Source: Ferrovibrio sp964218355 (GTDB lineage Bacteria > Pseudomonadota > Alphaproteobacteria > Ferrovibrionales > Ferrovibrionaceae). From it: 64,000 nt of DNA. The position numbers were made by a program, and so were the translations under genes. The DNA is taken from assembly GCF_964218355.1 (NCBI RefSeq), contig NZ_CAXPMC010000021.1:248001-312000 (forward strand), in the 5' to 3' direction. This document shows, piece by piece, positions 16,195 through 27,831 of this stretch (position 1 is its first letter; each line of letters opens with the position of its first letter). Below the pieces are notes generated by a model. It ran no database searches. It worked only from the letters and a program-made list of their open reading frames with translations, and was not told where the DNA came from.

Positions 16195-17505
16195 TTACGA
16201 CCGGGCGCAGTTGCGCGAGGCAATATTCTTCTCGCGCGCATAGGCATCCGCATCACGCAGATAAAGCGGCCACAGCTTTTGATTTTCCGGCAGAATCCAG
16301 TCGCTGGCATTCTTCCACTGGTCGCCGGTCCACTGCACGACAACGATCTTGCCATCACCCAGATGATTGTCGCATGCCATCTTGATCGGCTGCAGGAAAC
16401 CCTTCAGACCGAGCTTGGCGATGCTGTCATCGGTCAGGTTGATCGCCTCGAAGCCGTCACGCGACTGCTCGCCGGTCATAACCTTGCCCTTGCCGTACTT
16501 CTCCTGGGCAGCACGCAGGGCCTCGACCGTGAACATGGCATTCATGGCGCCACGCAGATAGCCGATCTCGCCATAATGCTTGCCGCCATTCGACGCCTTG
16601 CCCTTGTCGACAAGGTGGGTCTTCAGGTCCTTCAGCAGGCCAAGGTCTTTCGACGCGCCATGGAAGCTGAGACCCTTGTAGCCCTTCGCCGCAGGGCCGG
16701 CCGCCTGCACGTCACTGTCCTGGCTGGACCACCAGACACCCAGCATCTTCTCACGCGGGAACCCGACCGCAGCCGCCTCCTTCAGCGACACCGCGTTCAT
16801 GGCACCCCAGCCCTGCAGGTAGACGAAGTCCGGCCGCATCTGGCGAATCTGCAGCCAGATTGACTTCTGCTCCAGACCCGGCGCCGGCACGGGCACCAGT
16901 TCCAGCTTGAACCCGATTTCCTCGGCATAGTTCTGGAAGACCGGGATCGGCTCCTTGCCGTAGGCGATGTCGATATAGACATACGCGATCTTCTTGCCCT
17001 TCAGTTTGTCCTTGCCGCCAACTTCCTTGGCGAAGTACTGCACGCCGGCAGAAGCGCCGCCCCAGTAGGTGGCAGGTGCGGTGAAGACCCACGGGAAGAT
17101 ATTGCCGACCGTGGCTGAAGCGCGGCCATAGCCCATCGAGAAGATCACCGACTTGTCGGCAGCGGCGCGGTCGATCAGTGCATAGGTGATGCCGGTCGAA
17201 TAGGGGCTGAAGATGGTGCCGCCCTGCGCCTTCAGGCGTTCGTAGCATTCGACGCCGCGCTCGGTATTGTACTGCGTTTCACATTCCTCGACGCGCAGCT
17301 TGACGCCATTCAGGCCGCCGTCGCGGGCATTGATCAGGTTGATGTAGTCGGAAAACCCGTCGGCGACCGGAATGCCGCTCGGCGCATAAGGGCCGGTACG
17401 GTAAACCATCGACGGAATGACCTGCTCCTGCGCCGAAACGGCAAAAGCCGCACCAGCCAGGGATGCGCCCATGACGAGGGACGCGACCCACTTGGTTGCT
17501 TTCAT
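16195..17505 (-). CDS. Liv-type ABC substrate-binding protein (periplasmic binding protein type 1)
   Basis: 436 residues. A signal peptide (MKATKWVASLVMGASLAGAAFAVSAQ) directs it to the periplasm. The body is a Peripla_BP_6 (LivK-like) fold: VYRTGPYAPSGIPVADGFSDYINLIN near residue 36 is the first-strand ligand region, YNTERGVECYERL follows, and WSSQDSDV lies in the second lobe. A Shine-Dalgarno GGGAGGAA stands before the ATG. Homologues beside acyl-CoA ligases bind aromatic or aliphatic acids rather than leucine. Which ligand applies here is unknown. Confidence 0.92.
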   Translation of the reverse strand: MKATKWVASLVMGASLAGAAFAVSAQEQVIPSMVYRTGPYAPSGIPVADGFSDYINLINARDGGLNGVKLRVEECETQYNTERGVECYERLKAQGGTIFSPYSTGITYALIDRAAADKSVIFSMGYGRASATVGNIFPWVFTAPATYWGGASAGVQYFAKEVGGKDKLKGKKIAYVYIDIAYGKEPIPVFQNYAEEIGFKLELVPVPAPGLEQKSIWLQIRQMRPDFVYLQGWGAMNAVSLKEAAAVGFPREKMLGVWWSSQDSDVQAAGPAAKGYKGLSFHGASKDLGLLKDLKTHLVDKGKASNGGKHYGEIGYLRGAMNAMFTVEALRAAQEKYGKGKVMTGEQSRDGFEAINLTDDSIAKLGLKGFLQPIKMACDNHLGDGKIVVVQWTGDQWKNASDWILPENQKLWPLYLRDADAYAREKNIASRNCARS

Positions 17506-17528
17506 CTTTCTTTTCCTCCCGGTTATGG

Positions 17529-17548
17529 GCCCGCCCTTGTGGGCGGGC
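17529..17548. repeat. Hairpin between livM and the binding-protein gene
   Basis: GCCCGCCC-TTGT-GGGCGGGC is a perfect eight-base-pair stem with a four-base loop, just before the ribosome-binding site of the binding-protein gene. On the minus strand it lacks a T-tract. Together with the larger hairpin after that gene, it could bracket the binding-protein message with RNA structure and protect it from exonucleases. A weak terminator is the alternative. Confidence 0.6.
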
Positions 17549-17624
17549 GTTACTGAAACCCTAACATGTCAGAACCGAACCACAAACCCGGATTGGGTAT
17601 CCCGGGCCTTCTGCCGGCCTACAC

Positions 17625-18689
17625 TCAGTACGGGAACGGCCAGATTCGCAACTTCTCCTTGGCAATCTGCCACAGTCGCGCCAGCCCATGAGGCTCGACG
17701 ATCAGGAACACAACGATCAGCGCGCCGAACACCATGAATTCCAGATGCGACACCAGCGCGGTCGACAGATCGAAACCGAGTGTCGGCGGCACCCGGGTCA
17801 GGAAGATCGGCAGCAGCAGGATGAAAAAGGCGCCAAGGAAATTTCCCAGGATCGAGCCAAGGCCGCCAATGATCACCATGAAAAGGACCTGGAAAGACAG
17901 GTTGATTCCGAAACCGTCCGGCTCGGTCGAACCAAGATAAACGAAAAGATAAAGCGCGCCGGCAATACCGGTATAGAAGGATGACACGGCAAAGGCCGAC
18001 AGCTTTGCCACGACCGGCCGGATGCCGATGATCTCGGCGGCGATGTCCATGTCCCGTATCGCCATCCATTGCCGGCCCGGATTGCTGCGCACAAGATTCT
18101 TCGCCGCCAGCGTCAGAATCACCACCACGCCAAGAGCAAACAGGTATTTTTCCATCGGCTCGTTGATTGTCCAGCCGAACAGTACCAGCTCCGGCACCGA
18201 AATGACGCCAGAGCTGTTGTAATTGGTCAGCCAGCCCCATTTGACAAACAGCCAGGGCAGGAAGAACTGCGCCGCCAGGGTTGCCACGGCAAGATAGAAG
18301 CCCTTGATGCGCATGGACGGCAGGCCGAATATCATGCCGATCACCGCGGTGATCAGTCCGGCCAGCACAAAGACCACGAGCAGGTTTAGATCGGGAATGC
18401 GGTAGGCGATGTTCCATGCCGCCACTGCGCCAACACCCATGAAGGCACCGGTGCCGAGCGACAGCTGGCCGCAATAACCAGTCAGGATATTCAGCCCCAG
18501 TGCCGCCAGCGACAGGCAGAGAAAAGGGATCAGCAGCGCGGTGTAGAGATAATCGGTGGCAACCAGCGGCACGCCAACGAAGGTCAGCAGCATCAGCAGG
18601 CCGAAAAAGAACCGGTCCTGCGGAATGGTGAAGATCGCCTGATCGGCGGGATAGGAGGTCTTGAACTGGCCGGATTCGCGATAGAACAT
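17625..18689 (-). CDS. livM: Liv-type ABC permease LivM
   Basis: 354 residues from the ATG at 18689 (MFYRESGQFKTSYP); a longer reading into livH is rejected. It has about ten helices and the family motif LGLNILTGYCGQLSLGTGAFMGVGA near residue 55. The cytoplasmic loop GRQWMAIRDMDIAAEIIGI contacts the ATPases, and VMIIGGLGSILGNFLGA lies toward the end. It forms the membrane channel with LivH. There are 16 bases between the livH stop and its start. Confidence 0.94.
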   Translation of the reverse strand: MFYRESGQFKTSYPADQAIFTIPQDRFFFGLLMLLTFVGVPLVATDYLYTALLIPFLCLSLAALGLNILTGYCGQLSLGTGAFMGVGAVAAWNIAYRIPDLNLLVVFVLAGLITAVIGMIFGLPSMRIKGFYLAVATLAAQFFLPWLFVKWGWLTNYNSSGVISVPELVLFGWTINEPMEKYLFALGVVVILTLAAKNLVRSNPGRQWMAIRDMDIAAEIIGIRPVVAKLSAFAVSSFYTGIAGALYLFVYLGSTEPDGFGINLSFQVLFMVIIGGLGSILGNFLGAFFILLLPIFLTRVPPTLGFDLSTALVSHLEFMVFGALIVVFLIVEPHGLARLWQIAKEKLRIWPFPY

Positions 18690-18705
18690 CGTGACTGCTC
18701 CCGTC

Positions 18706-19590
18706 TCACACGCGCTCGATGATTTTTTCGCCGAACAGCCCCTGCGGACGGACCAGCAGGAAGCCCAGCGCCACCACATACGCAAACCAGTTCTCGATCC
18801 CGCCGCCGACGAACGGCCCGATGTAGATTTCCGCCAGCTTCTCGCCGGCCCCGATGATCAGGCCGCCGATGATGGCGCCGGGAATGGAGGTGAAACCGCC
18901 AAGGATCAGCACCGGCAGCGCCTTCAGCGCCAGCGTGACGATGGCCGGCTGCACCCCCAGCTTGGACCCCCACATCACACCGGCAACCAGCGCCACCAGG
19001 CCGGCAATTGACCAGACGATCACCCAGATCACGTTGAGCGGGATGCCAACCGACTGGGCAGCCTGGTGGTCGTCGGCAACCGCCCGCAGGGCGCGGCCGA
19101 CGCGCGTTTTCTGGAACACCACCAGTACAGCCAGCAGGAAGGCGGCGACCATCGTCGCCCACAGGTCGAAGGACTGGATCAGGATATCGCCATCGAACAG
19201 CAGGATCGGGTCGGTCGGGATTCCCACATCCAGCTGGCGCACATTGCTGCCCCAGATCAGCTGCCCGAAACCATCCAGGAAAAACGACACGCCGATGGTG
19301 GCCATGAACAGGATGATGCCCTCCTGGTTGACCAGGTGGCGCAGCACCAGCCGCTCGATCACGCCGGCCAGCAGAATCATCACCGCGATGGTGAGGATCA
19401 GCGATATCCACAACGGCAGGCCAAGCTCGATGAACCCCACGAAGAACAGCCCGGCGAACAGGACCATGGCACCCTGTGCGAAATTGAAGACCCCGGAAGC
19501 CTTGAAAATCAGCACAAATCCCAACGCCACCAGAGAATACATCACGCCGGCCATCAGGCCGCCGATCAGAACCTCGAAGAAAAACGCCAT
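18706..19590 (-). CDS. livH: Liv-type ABC permease LivH
   Basis: 294 residues with about eight helices. It starts FFEVLIGGLMAGVMYSLVALGFVLIFKASGVFNFAQGAM, where the NFAQG region is the LivH hallmark. The EAA-like coupling loop RALRAVADDHQAAQSVGI and the GGFTSIPGAIIGG motif are present. The partner is LivM. It lies 11 bases after livG. Confidence 0.95.
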   Translation of the reverse strand: MAFFFEVLIGGLMAGVMYSLVALGFVLIFKASGVFNFAQGAMVLFAGLFFVGFIELGLPLWISLILTIAVMILLAGVIERLVLRHLVNQEGIILFMATIGVSFFLDGFGQLIWGSNVRQLDVGIPTDPILLFDGDILIQSFDLWATMVAAFLLAVLVVFQKTRVGRALRAVADDHQAAQSVGIPLNVIWVIVWSIAGLVALVAGVMWGSKLGVQPAIVTLALKALPVLILGGFTSIPGAIIGGLIIGAGEKLAEIYIGPFVGGGIENWFAYVVALGFLLVRPQGLFGEKIIERV

Positions 19591-19601
19591 CTGCGGCCCC
19601 C

Positions 19602-20393
19602 TTAATGCTGCACGCCGAGATAGGCGTCGATCACCGCCTGGTTGCCCTTGATCTCTTCCGGCACGCCGTCGCCAATCTTGCGGCCGTAATCCAGCACGAC
19701 GACGCGGTCGGAAATGTCCATGACGACACCCATGTCATGCTCGATCAGACAGATCGTGGTGCCGAATTCATCGTTCACATCGAGGATGAAGCGGCACATG
19801 TCCTGCTTTTCCTCCAGATTCATGCCGGCCATTGGCTCGTCCAGCAGCAGCAGGCTCGGCTCCGCCGCCAGTGCACGGCCAAGCTCGACCCGCTTCTGCA
19901 GCCCGTAGGGCAGCCGGCCGACCGGCACCTTGCGGATTGCCTCGATTTCGAGGAAATCGATGATGCGCTCGCAAAATTCGCGATGAACGATCTGTTCTTT
20001 CTCGGCCGGTCCCTTGTAGATCGCCGAACTGAGCAGGCCGGCTTTCATCTTGAGCAGCCGGCCGGTCATGATGTTGTCCAAGGTCGACATGCCCTTGAAC
20101 AGGGCGATGTTCTGGAATGTCCGGGCGATGCCCTGGCTGGCAGCCTCATGCGGCCGCATCTGCCGGCGGGCCGCACCACGATAGGTGATGGTGCCTTCCT
20201 GCGGGTGGTAGAAGCCGTTGATGCAGTTCAGCATCGAGGATTTGCCGGCGCCGTTCGGTCCGATGATGGCGAGAACCTCATGCTCGCGAATCTCGAAGCT
20301 GATATCGGTCAGGGCTTTGACGCCGCCGAAGGACAGGCTGATATTGTCGACCTTCAGCAGAACGTCACCGATCTTCTTCTGTGCCATGCTCAT
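19602..20393 (-). CDS. livG: Liv-type ABC ATP-binding protein LivG
   Basis: 263 residues. It has Walker A GPNGAGKSSMLNCI, a long insert typical of LivG (KMKAGLLSSAIYKGPAEKEQ), signature LPYGLQKRVELGRAL, Walker B LLLLDEPMAGMN and the H-loop LIEHDMGVVMDISDR. A second Met two codons downstream is an alternative start. It begins only six bases after the end of the acyl-CoA synthetase gene, so the two are co-transcribed. Confidence 0.94.
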   Translation of the reverse strand: MSMAQKKIGDVLLKVDNISLSFGGVKALTDISFEIREHEVLAIIGPNGAGKSSMLNCINGFYHPQEGTITYRGAARRQMRPHEAASQGIARTFQNIALFKGMSTLDNIMTGRLLKMKAGLLSSAIYKGPAEKEQIVHREFCERIIDFLEIEAIRKVPVGRLPYGLQKRVELGRALAAEPSLLLLDEPMAGMNLEEKQDMCRFILDVNDEFGTTICLIEHDMGVVMDISDRVVVLDYGRKIGDGVPEEIKGNQAVIDAYLGVQH

Positions 20394-20399
20394 ATGCGG

Positions 20400-22379
20400 T
20401 CAGCCTGCCTTGCGCATCGGGGTATAGGTTTCAGCGGCAGCAATCTTCAAGTTGGCCCTGAAGGTGCCGGTGCGGCCATCCTCGAACGTGATCTTGGCCT
20501 CAACCGCGATGGCATCCTGGCCCGAGTAAAGCGCTTCGATCAGCGTGCCATAACGTTCCGCGATGGTGCGGCGCCTGACCTTGCGGGTACGGGTCAGCTC
20601 GCCGTCATCGGCGTCGAGCTCCTTGTGCAGGATCAGGAATCGTTTGACCTGGCAGGCGGCCATGCTGCTGTCAGAGGCAAGGTCACGGTTAACCTGCTCG
20701 ATACAGGTCCGGATCTGATCATAGACCTCCGGCCGGCCGGCAAGGTCGGAATAGGACGTATAGGCGATGCCGTTACGTTCGGCCCAGGAGCCGACAGCGC
20801 CGAGATCAATGTTGATGAAAGCGGTGGCATGGTCGCGCTCATGGCCGAACACAACTGCTTCTTTGATTGAAGGGAAAAACTTCAGCTTGTTTTCCACATA
20901 TTTCGGTGCGAACAGGGCGCCGCCCGTCAGCCGGCCGACATCCTTGGCGCGGTCGATGATGCGCAGGTGGCCGGCATCGGTGAACACGCCGGCATCGCCG
21001 GTATGCACCCAGCCGTCCGGCGTCTTGGTTTCGGCGGTGGCCGCCTCGTCCTTGAAATAGCCGACAAACACGCCAGGGCTGCGGTAGAGCACCTCGCCGC
21101 TGTCGCCATCAATCCTGAGTTCGATGCCGGGGCCCGGCGGGCCAACCGTATCGGAGCGGACATCTGCATCAGTCTGCAGGCACAGATAAACCGTGGACTC
21201 GGTCTGGCCGTAAAGCTGCTTGAGGTTGATGCCGAGCGCCCGGAAGAAATCGAAGATATCCGGCCCGATTGCCTCGCCGGCCGTATACGCCAGCCGCAGG
21301 CGCGTCATACCGAGCACGTTTTTCAGTGGCCCATAGACCAGAAGATCGCCCAGCGCGTAGAGCAGCCGGTCAGTCAGCGCGACCGGCTTGCCCTCGAGGA
21401 TATTGCGCCCCGCCCGCTTAGCCACACCAATGAAAAAATGAAACATCCGGCGCTTGAAACCGCTGGCATCCTCCATGCGGATCATCACCGTGGTCAGCAG
21501 ATTCTCGAAGATGCGGGGCGGCGCAAAGAAATAGGTCGGACCGATCTCGCGCAGGTCCTGCAGCACGGTATCGGCCGATTCCGGGCAGTTCACGCAGAAA
21601 CCGGCAATCGTCGCCTCGGCATAGGAAATGAAATTGTCGCCCACCCAGGCCAATGGCAAATAAGCCAGAATTTCGTCCCGAGCGGTGATGTTGTCGAAAG
21701 CAATTGCAAGGTTGGCCGAGCGCACGACATTGTCGTGACTCAGCATCACTCCCTTCGGCCGGCCGGTCGTGCCCGAAGTATAGCAGATGATCGAGATATC
21801 GCTGCCGCTGCCGGCAGCCAGTTCGGCATCGAAGAAATCCGGATGGGCGGCATTATGCGCCGCCCCCTGCTCCATCACCGTATCGAGCGCCTTCAGGAAG
21901 GGCTGGTCGTAATGCCGCATGCCGCGCGGATCGCTGTACAGGATGATCTCCAGCCGGGGCAGCCGATCCCGGATCGAGAGCAGCTTGTCGACCTGCTCCT
22001 GGTTCTCGGCCAGGGCAAACCGCACTTCGGCATGATCGATGACGAACTGCATTTCCTCGGCGACACTGTCCTGATAGATCGGCACCGGTATGCCGCCCAG
22101 CGCCTGCGCGGCGCCCACGGCCCAGTACAGTTCCGGCCGGTTATCACCCACGATGGCCAGCTTGTCGCCGCGCCGGAAACCGAGCGCGGCAAGGCCGCCG
22201 GCCATGTCCCGCACCCGCCCGGCCACCTCGCCCCAGGTCCAGCTCTGCCAGATGCCGAGATCCTTTTCGCGCATGGCCGGCAGATCGCGGCGGTGCACGG
22301 CGTTATAAGCTAGGAATTTCGGAATCGTGTCACGACCCAACGGGTCGCGCCCGTCGGGCAGCGCCGACTTCTCGGACAT
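20400..22379 (-). CDS. Long-chain acyl-CoA synthetase-like AMP-binding enzyme (FadD15 type)
   Basis: 659 residues from the ATG at 22379 (MSEKSALPDG). The AMP-binding P-loop ICYTSGTTGRPKG is near residue 185, YGQTEST is the adenine-binding motif, and WVHTGDAGVF followed by RIIDRAKDVGRLTGG gives the hinge. The C-terminal DDGELTRTRKVRRRTI holds the likely catalytic lysine region. These large enzymes are common first genes in Liv-type clusters of alpha- and betaproteobacteria and activate the imported acid to acyl-CoA. The chain length or aromatic preference is not readable. It faces acnA divergently across a 262-base gap that should hold both promoters; no clear -35/-10 pair is claimed there. 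Confidence 0.88.
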   Translation of the reverse strand: MSEKSALPDGRDPLGRDTIPKFLAYNAVHRRDLPAMREKDLGIWQSWTWGEVAGRVRDMAGGLAALGFRRGDKLAIVGDNRPELYWAVGAAQALGGIPVPIYQDSVAEEMQFVIDHAEVRFALAENQEQVDKLLSIRDRLPRLEIILYSDPRGMRHYDQPFLKALDTVMEQGAAHNAAHPDFFDAELAAGSGSDISIICYTSGTTGRPKGVMLSHDNVVRSANLAIAFDNITARDEILAYLPLAWVGDNFISYAEATIAGFCVNCPESADTVLQDLREIGPTYFFAPPRIFENLLTTVMIRMEDASGFKRRMFHFFIGVAKRAGRNILEGKPVALTDRLLYALGDLLVYGPLKNVLGMTRLRLAYTAGEAIGPDIFDFFRALGINLKQLYGQTESTVYLCLQTDADVRSDTVGPPGPGIELRIDGDSGEVLYRSPGVFVGYFKDEAATAETKTPDGWVHTGDAGVFTDAGHLRIIDRAKDVGRLTGGALFAPKYVENKLKFFPSIKEAVVFGHERDHATAFINIDLGAVGSWAERNGIAYTSYSDLAGRPEVYDQIRTCIEQVNRDLASDSSMAACQVKRFLILHKELDADDGELTRTRKVRRRTIAERYGTLIEALYSGQDAIAVEAKITFEDGRTGTFRANLKIAAAETYTPMRKAG

Positions 22380-22641
22380 ATTGTCGCCTCCTCTGCGCGG
22401 AGCCGCCAATGGCCACTCCGTCGTTGTAGATGTTGATAAGCGTACGGACAGAGACCCGTCAAGGCCCCTGTCCTCCGGGGTCGGACATTGCCTAAATTTC
22501 GACCCAGGTTGAGCTTTCCTCTACGCGAAAGCCCTTGGCAAACCACCAGTTTTGCGTCACCTATGGGCGGCGCCCGACGCGGGTGCGTCCCCGCGCGGCC
22601 CCCCTTTCCCATCCGTAGTGCCCTCACGAAAGGATTGCCCC

Positions 22642-25587
<2,946 letters not shown>

Positions 25588-25615
25588 TACAGCCCGTGAC
25601 GCTGCGTAAACAGAA

Positions 25616-25645
25616 ACGGCCGGGGCAACCCGGCCGTTTTTGTTT
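25616..25645. terminator. Bidirectional Rho-independent terminator between acnA and FKBP gene
   Basis: ACGGCCGGG and CCCGGCCGT form a nine-base-pair stem closed by a GCAA tetraloop, extended by A-T pairs into a T-tract on the plus strand (TTTTTGTTTT). Read on the minus strand, the T-run TTTCTGTTT follows. It therefore serves both convergent genes, acnA and the exported FKBP. Confidence 0.92.
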
Positions 25646-25665
25646 TGGCAGCCTGAAAGCCGTGC

Positions 25666-26109
25666 CTATTTCACCTCGATCAGTTCGACGTCGAAGATCA
25701 GGGTGGCATTCGGCGGAATCACGCCGCCGGCGCCGCGGGCGCCGTAACCGAGCTCCGGTGGAATGATCAGGGTGCGCTGCCCGCCGACCTTCATGCCGGC
25801 AACCCCCTCGTCCCAGCCCCGGATCACCCGGCCTGCACCAAGCGGAAAAGCAAAGGGCTGGCCGCGGTCGCGCGAGGAATCGAATTTCGTCCCCTTCCTG
25901 CCTCCTTCGTAAAGCCAGCCGGTGTAATGCACCACGGCGCTCTGGCCGGCCCGGGCCACGGGGCCGCTGCCGGTTTTCGCATCGGTGTAGCGCAGGCCGG
26001 AAGCCGTGGTGACCTCCTTCTCGGCCCGGGCCGGCCCGGCCAGGAACTGGCCGGCAGCCAGAGTGGTGGCAACAGCCATCAGGACCACGCCACGACGGGA
26101 CAGCAACAT
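25666..26109 (-). CDS. Exported FKBP-type peptidyl-prolyl isomerase
   Basis: 147 residues from the ATG at 26109. A twin-arginine-containing signal peptide (MLLSRRGVVLMAVATTLAAGQFLAGPARA) indicates a periplasmic location; Sec export is likeliest, as the motif is not a full Tat consensus. The FKBP domain follows: ASGLRYTDAKTGSG, VVHYTGWLYEGGRKGTKFDSSRD, GWDEGVAGMKVGGQRTLIIPPELGYGARG and ATLIFDVELIEV. Active-site aromatic residues (Y, W, F, Y) are present. It speeds cis-trans proline isomerisation in envelope proteins. It is followed downstream by the terminator shared with acnA. Confidence 0.93.
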   Translation of the reverse strand: MLLSRRGVVLMAVATTLAAGQFLAGPARAEKEVTTASGLRYTDAKTGSGPVARAGQSAVVHYTGWLYEGGRKGTKFDSSRDRGQPFAFPLGAGRVIRGWDEGVAGMKVGGQRTLIIPPELGYGARGAGGVIPPNATLIFDVELIEVK

Positions 26110-26187
26110 CGGAACTCTCCATGGATGGAAACGACGGGACAGCCGGACGATGCCGGCCGATTGGGGCGGCATCATGGCCAGTCCGCC

Positions 26188-26601
26188 TCAGCGGACGCCG
26201 ACCAGCTCGATCTCGAAAAACAGCGTGGCGTTGGGAGGAATGATCCGGCCGTTGCCCTTGGCCCCGTAGGCCAGGTATGGCGGGATCAGCAGTGCGCGCT
26301 TGCCGCCGACCTTCATATAGGCGACGCCTTCGTCCCAGCCCTTGATCACCTTGCCCTGACCGAGCTGGAACTCGAATGGCTGGCCGCGCTTGTAGGAACT
26401 GTCAAAATTCCGCGTCGGCTTGTTGTTCTCCCAAATCCACCCGGCATAGTGCACGGTGACCATCTTGCCGGGTTCGGCCTTCTCGCCGGTGCCGAGAACA
26501 ATATCGCCCGACCGCATGCCGGACGGAGTCTGGCGCAGATTGATCGCTTCTTGTTTGCCGCCTATGCCGACGGCGCCGAGCAGTGAAGAAAGCACTCCCA
26601 T
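26188..26601 (-). CDS. Cytoplasmic FKBP-type peptidyl-prolyl isomerase
   Basis: 137 residues from the ATG at 26601 (MGVLSSLLGAVGIGGKQEA). No signal peptide; the short hydrophobic start lacks the basic n-region. It shares the same FKBP core as the gene that follows: VHYAGWIWENNKPTRNFDSSYKRGQPF, GWDEGVAYMKVGGKRALLIPPYLAYGAKG and ATLFFEIELVGV. The pair look like an old tandem duplication with separate locations, one cytoplasmic and one exported. A longer upstream extension with a cysteine-rich N-terminus is rejected for lack of a ribosome site. Confidence 0.9.
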   Translation of the reverse strand: MGVLSSLLGAVGIGGKQEAINLRQTPSGMRSGDIVLGTGEKAEPGKMVTVHYAGWIWENNKPTRNFDSSYKRGQPFEFQLGQGKVIKGWDEGVAYMKVGGKRALLIPPYLAYGAKGNGRIIPPNATLFFEIELVGVR

Positions 26602-26752
26602 GTCCCTAGAATAGCGCGCAAATCCGCTGCTGCCCAGCCCCTTCAACCAGAGGCAGTCACACGCGCCACACGGGTAGCGGCACCGCAAATATCAGGAAAA
26701 TGCTGGAGAATGCTGCGGGGGCCGAAGCCGGCGCCAGATCGAGGCCCGCCCC

Positions 26753-27619
26753 TCAGGCCACCGGCTCGGGCCGGGGAGACGGTTGCGGGGCAGCCGCGGA
26801 CTGCCCCGATTCGCCCCCCGCGGCCTCGGCTTCCTGGTCGTCATGCAGCAGGCCGTCCAGCCCCTCCCGCAGTTCCGCCCAGCGCAGGATCTCCAGCCGG
26901 CCATCGGCATGTTCGACCAGCGCGGTGCAGCTTTCCACCCAGTCGCCGTCATTGCAGTAGAGGATGCCGTCGATATCGCGAATTTCGGCGTGATGGATAT
27001 GGCCACAGACGACACCGTCGACATGGCGGCGGCGCGCTTCCTCGGCGATGGCCTGCTCGTAGTCGGAGATGAACTCCACCGCGTTCTTCACCTTATGCTT
27101 CAGATAGGCGGACAGCGACCAGTAAGGCAGCCCCATCCTGCGGCGGACATGGTTGAACCAGGTATTCAGGCTGAGGGCAAAACCGTAGGCGGCATCGCCC
27201 AGCAGGGCCAGCCATTTGGCGCAGGTGACGATGCCATCGAAATGGTCGCCATGGGTGACCAGGAAACGGCGGCCATCGGCGGTTTCGTGGATGGCCTCCA
27301 TCTCGACGCGGACGCCACCGAACTGCAATTCGGTGAAATCACGCAGAGCCTCGTCATGATTCCCGGGCACATAGATCACAGTGGTGCCTTTCCGCGCCTT
27401 GCGCAGCAGCTTCTGCACCACGTCGTTATGGCTCTGATGCCAGTACCAGGACCGCTTCAGCCGCCACCCGTCAATGATATCGCCGACCAGGTACAGCGTA
27501 TCCGATTCGGTATGGCGCAGGAATTCCAGCAGCAGGTCGGCCTTGCACCCGCGGGTGCCGAGATGGATGTCTGAGATCCAGATGGTTCGGTAACGGGCCG
27601 GGCGGACTGCCATGTTCAT
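26753..27619 (-). CDS. LpxH-like calcineurin-type metallophosphoesterase
   Basis: 288 residues. Metal-binding motifs are in order: DIHLGTRG (D-x-H), YLVGDIIDGW (GD-x-xD), VIYVPGNHDEALRDF (GNHD), LVTHGDHFDG (H-x-H-like GDH) and VVCGHIHHAEI (GHxH). This matches UDP-2,3-diacylglucosamine diphosphatases of the LpxH group, which make lipid X in lipid A synthesis. Most alphaproteobacteria use the unrelated LpxI, so the role could instead be another phosphodiester or phosphomonoester. The C-terminal tail is Pro/Glu-rich and probably disordered. No operon partner is evident. Confidence 0.82.
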   Translation of the reverse strand: MNMAVRPARYRTIWISDIHLGTRGCKADLLLEFLRHTESDTLYLVGDIIDGWRLKRSWYWHQSHNDVVQKLLRKARKGTTVIYVPGNHDEALRDFTELQFGGVRVEMEAIHETADGRRFLVTHGDHFDGIVTCAKWLALLGDAAYGFALSLNTWFNHVRRRMGLPYWSLSAYLKHKVKNAVEFISDYEQAIAEEARRRHVDGVVCGHIHHAEIRDIDGILYCNDGDWVESCTALVEHADGRLEILRWAELREGLDGLLHDDQEAEAAGGESGQSAAAPQPSPRPEPVA

Positions 27620-27773
27620 CGGTCACCTGCTCGACGAATCGCCCGGGCGGAAAGCCGGGCCAAATTCTTGGCCGGGAAGATGAATCCCGCCCCGGGCAAA
27701 GTCCCGTGAATTTTCGGTGACGCGGATGACGGATCGGTGACAGTCTGACCTCCAGGGCCGGGCTCCGTGCACG

Positions 27774-27803
27774 AAAAAGGGGCCCGCCGGCTGGCAGGCC
27801 CCT
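27774..27803 (-). terminator. Rho-independent terminator after the HU gene
   Basis: On the minus strand GGGGCC, a 12-base loop containing GCC-GGC pairing potential, then GGCCCC is followed by TTTTT. It lies 28 bases beyond the HU stop, in the right direction. Confidence 0.85.
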
Positions 27804-27831
27804 GATCCGGATCAGCCCTTGCGGGCAGACT

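Noticed and set aside
15136..16863. 575-residue plus-strand reading frame
   Set aside because: It is antisense to livF and the binding-protein gene and crosses the strong hairpin; no protein family is recognisable.
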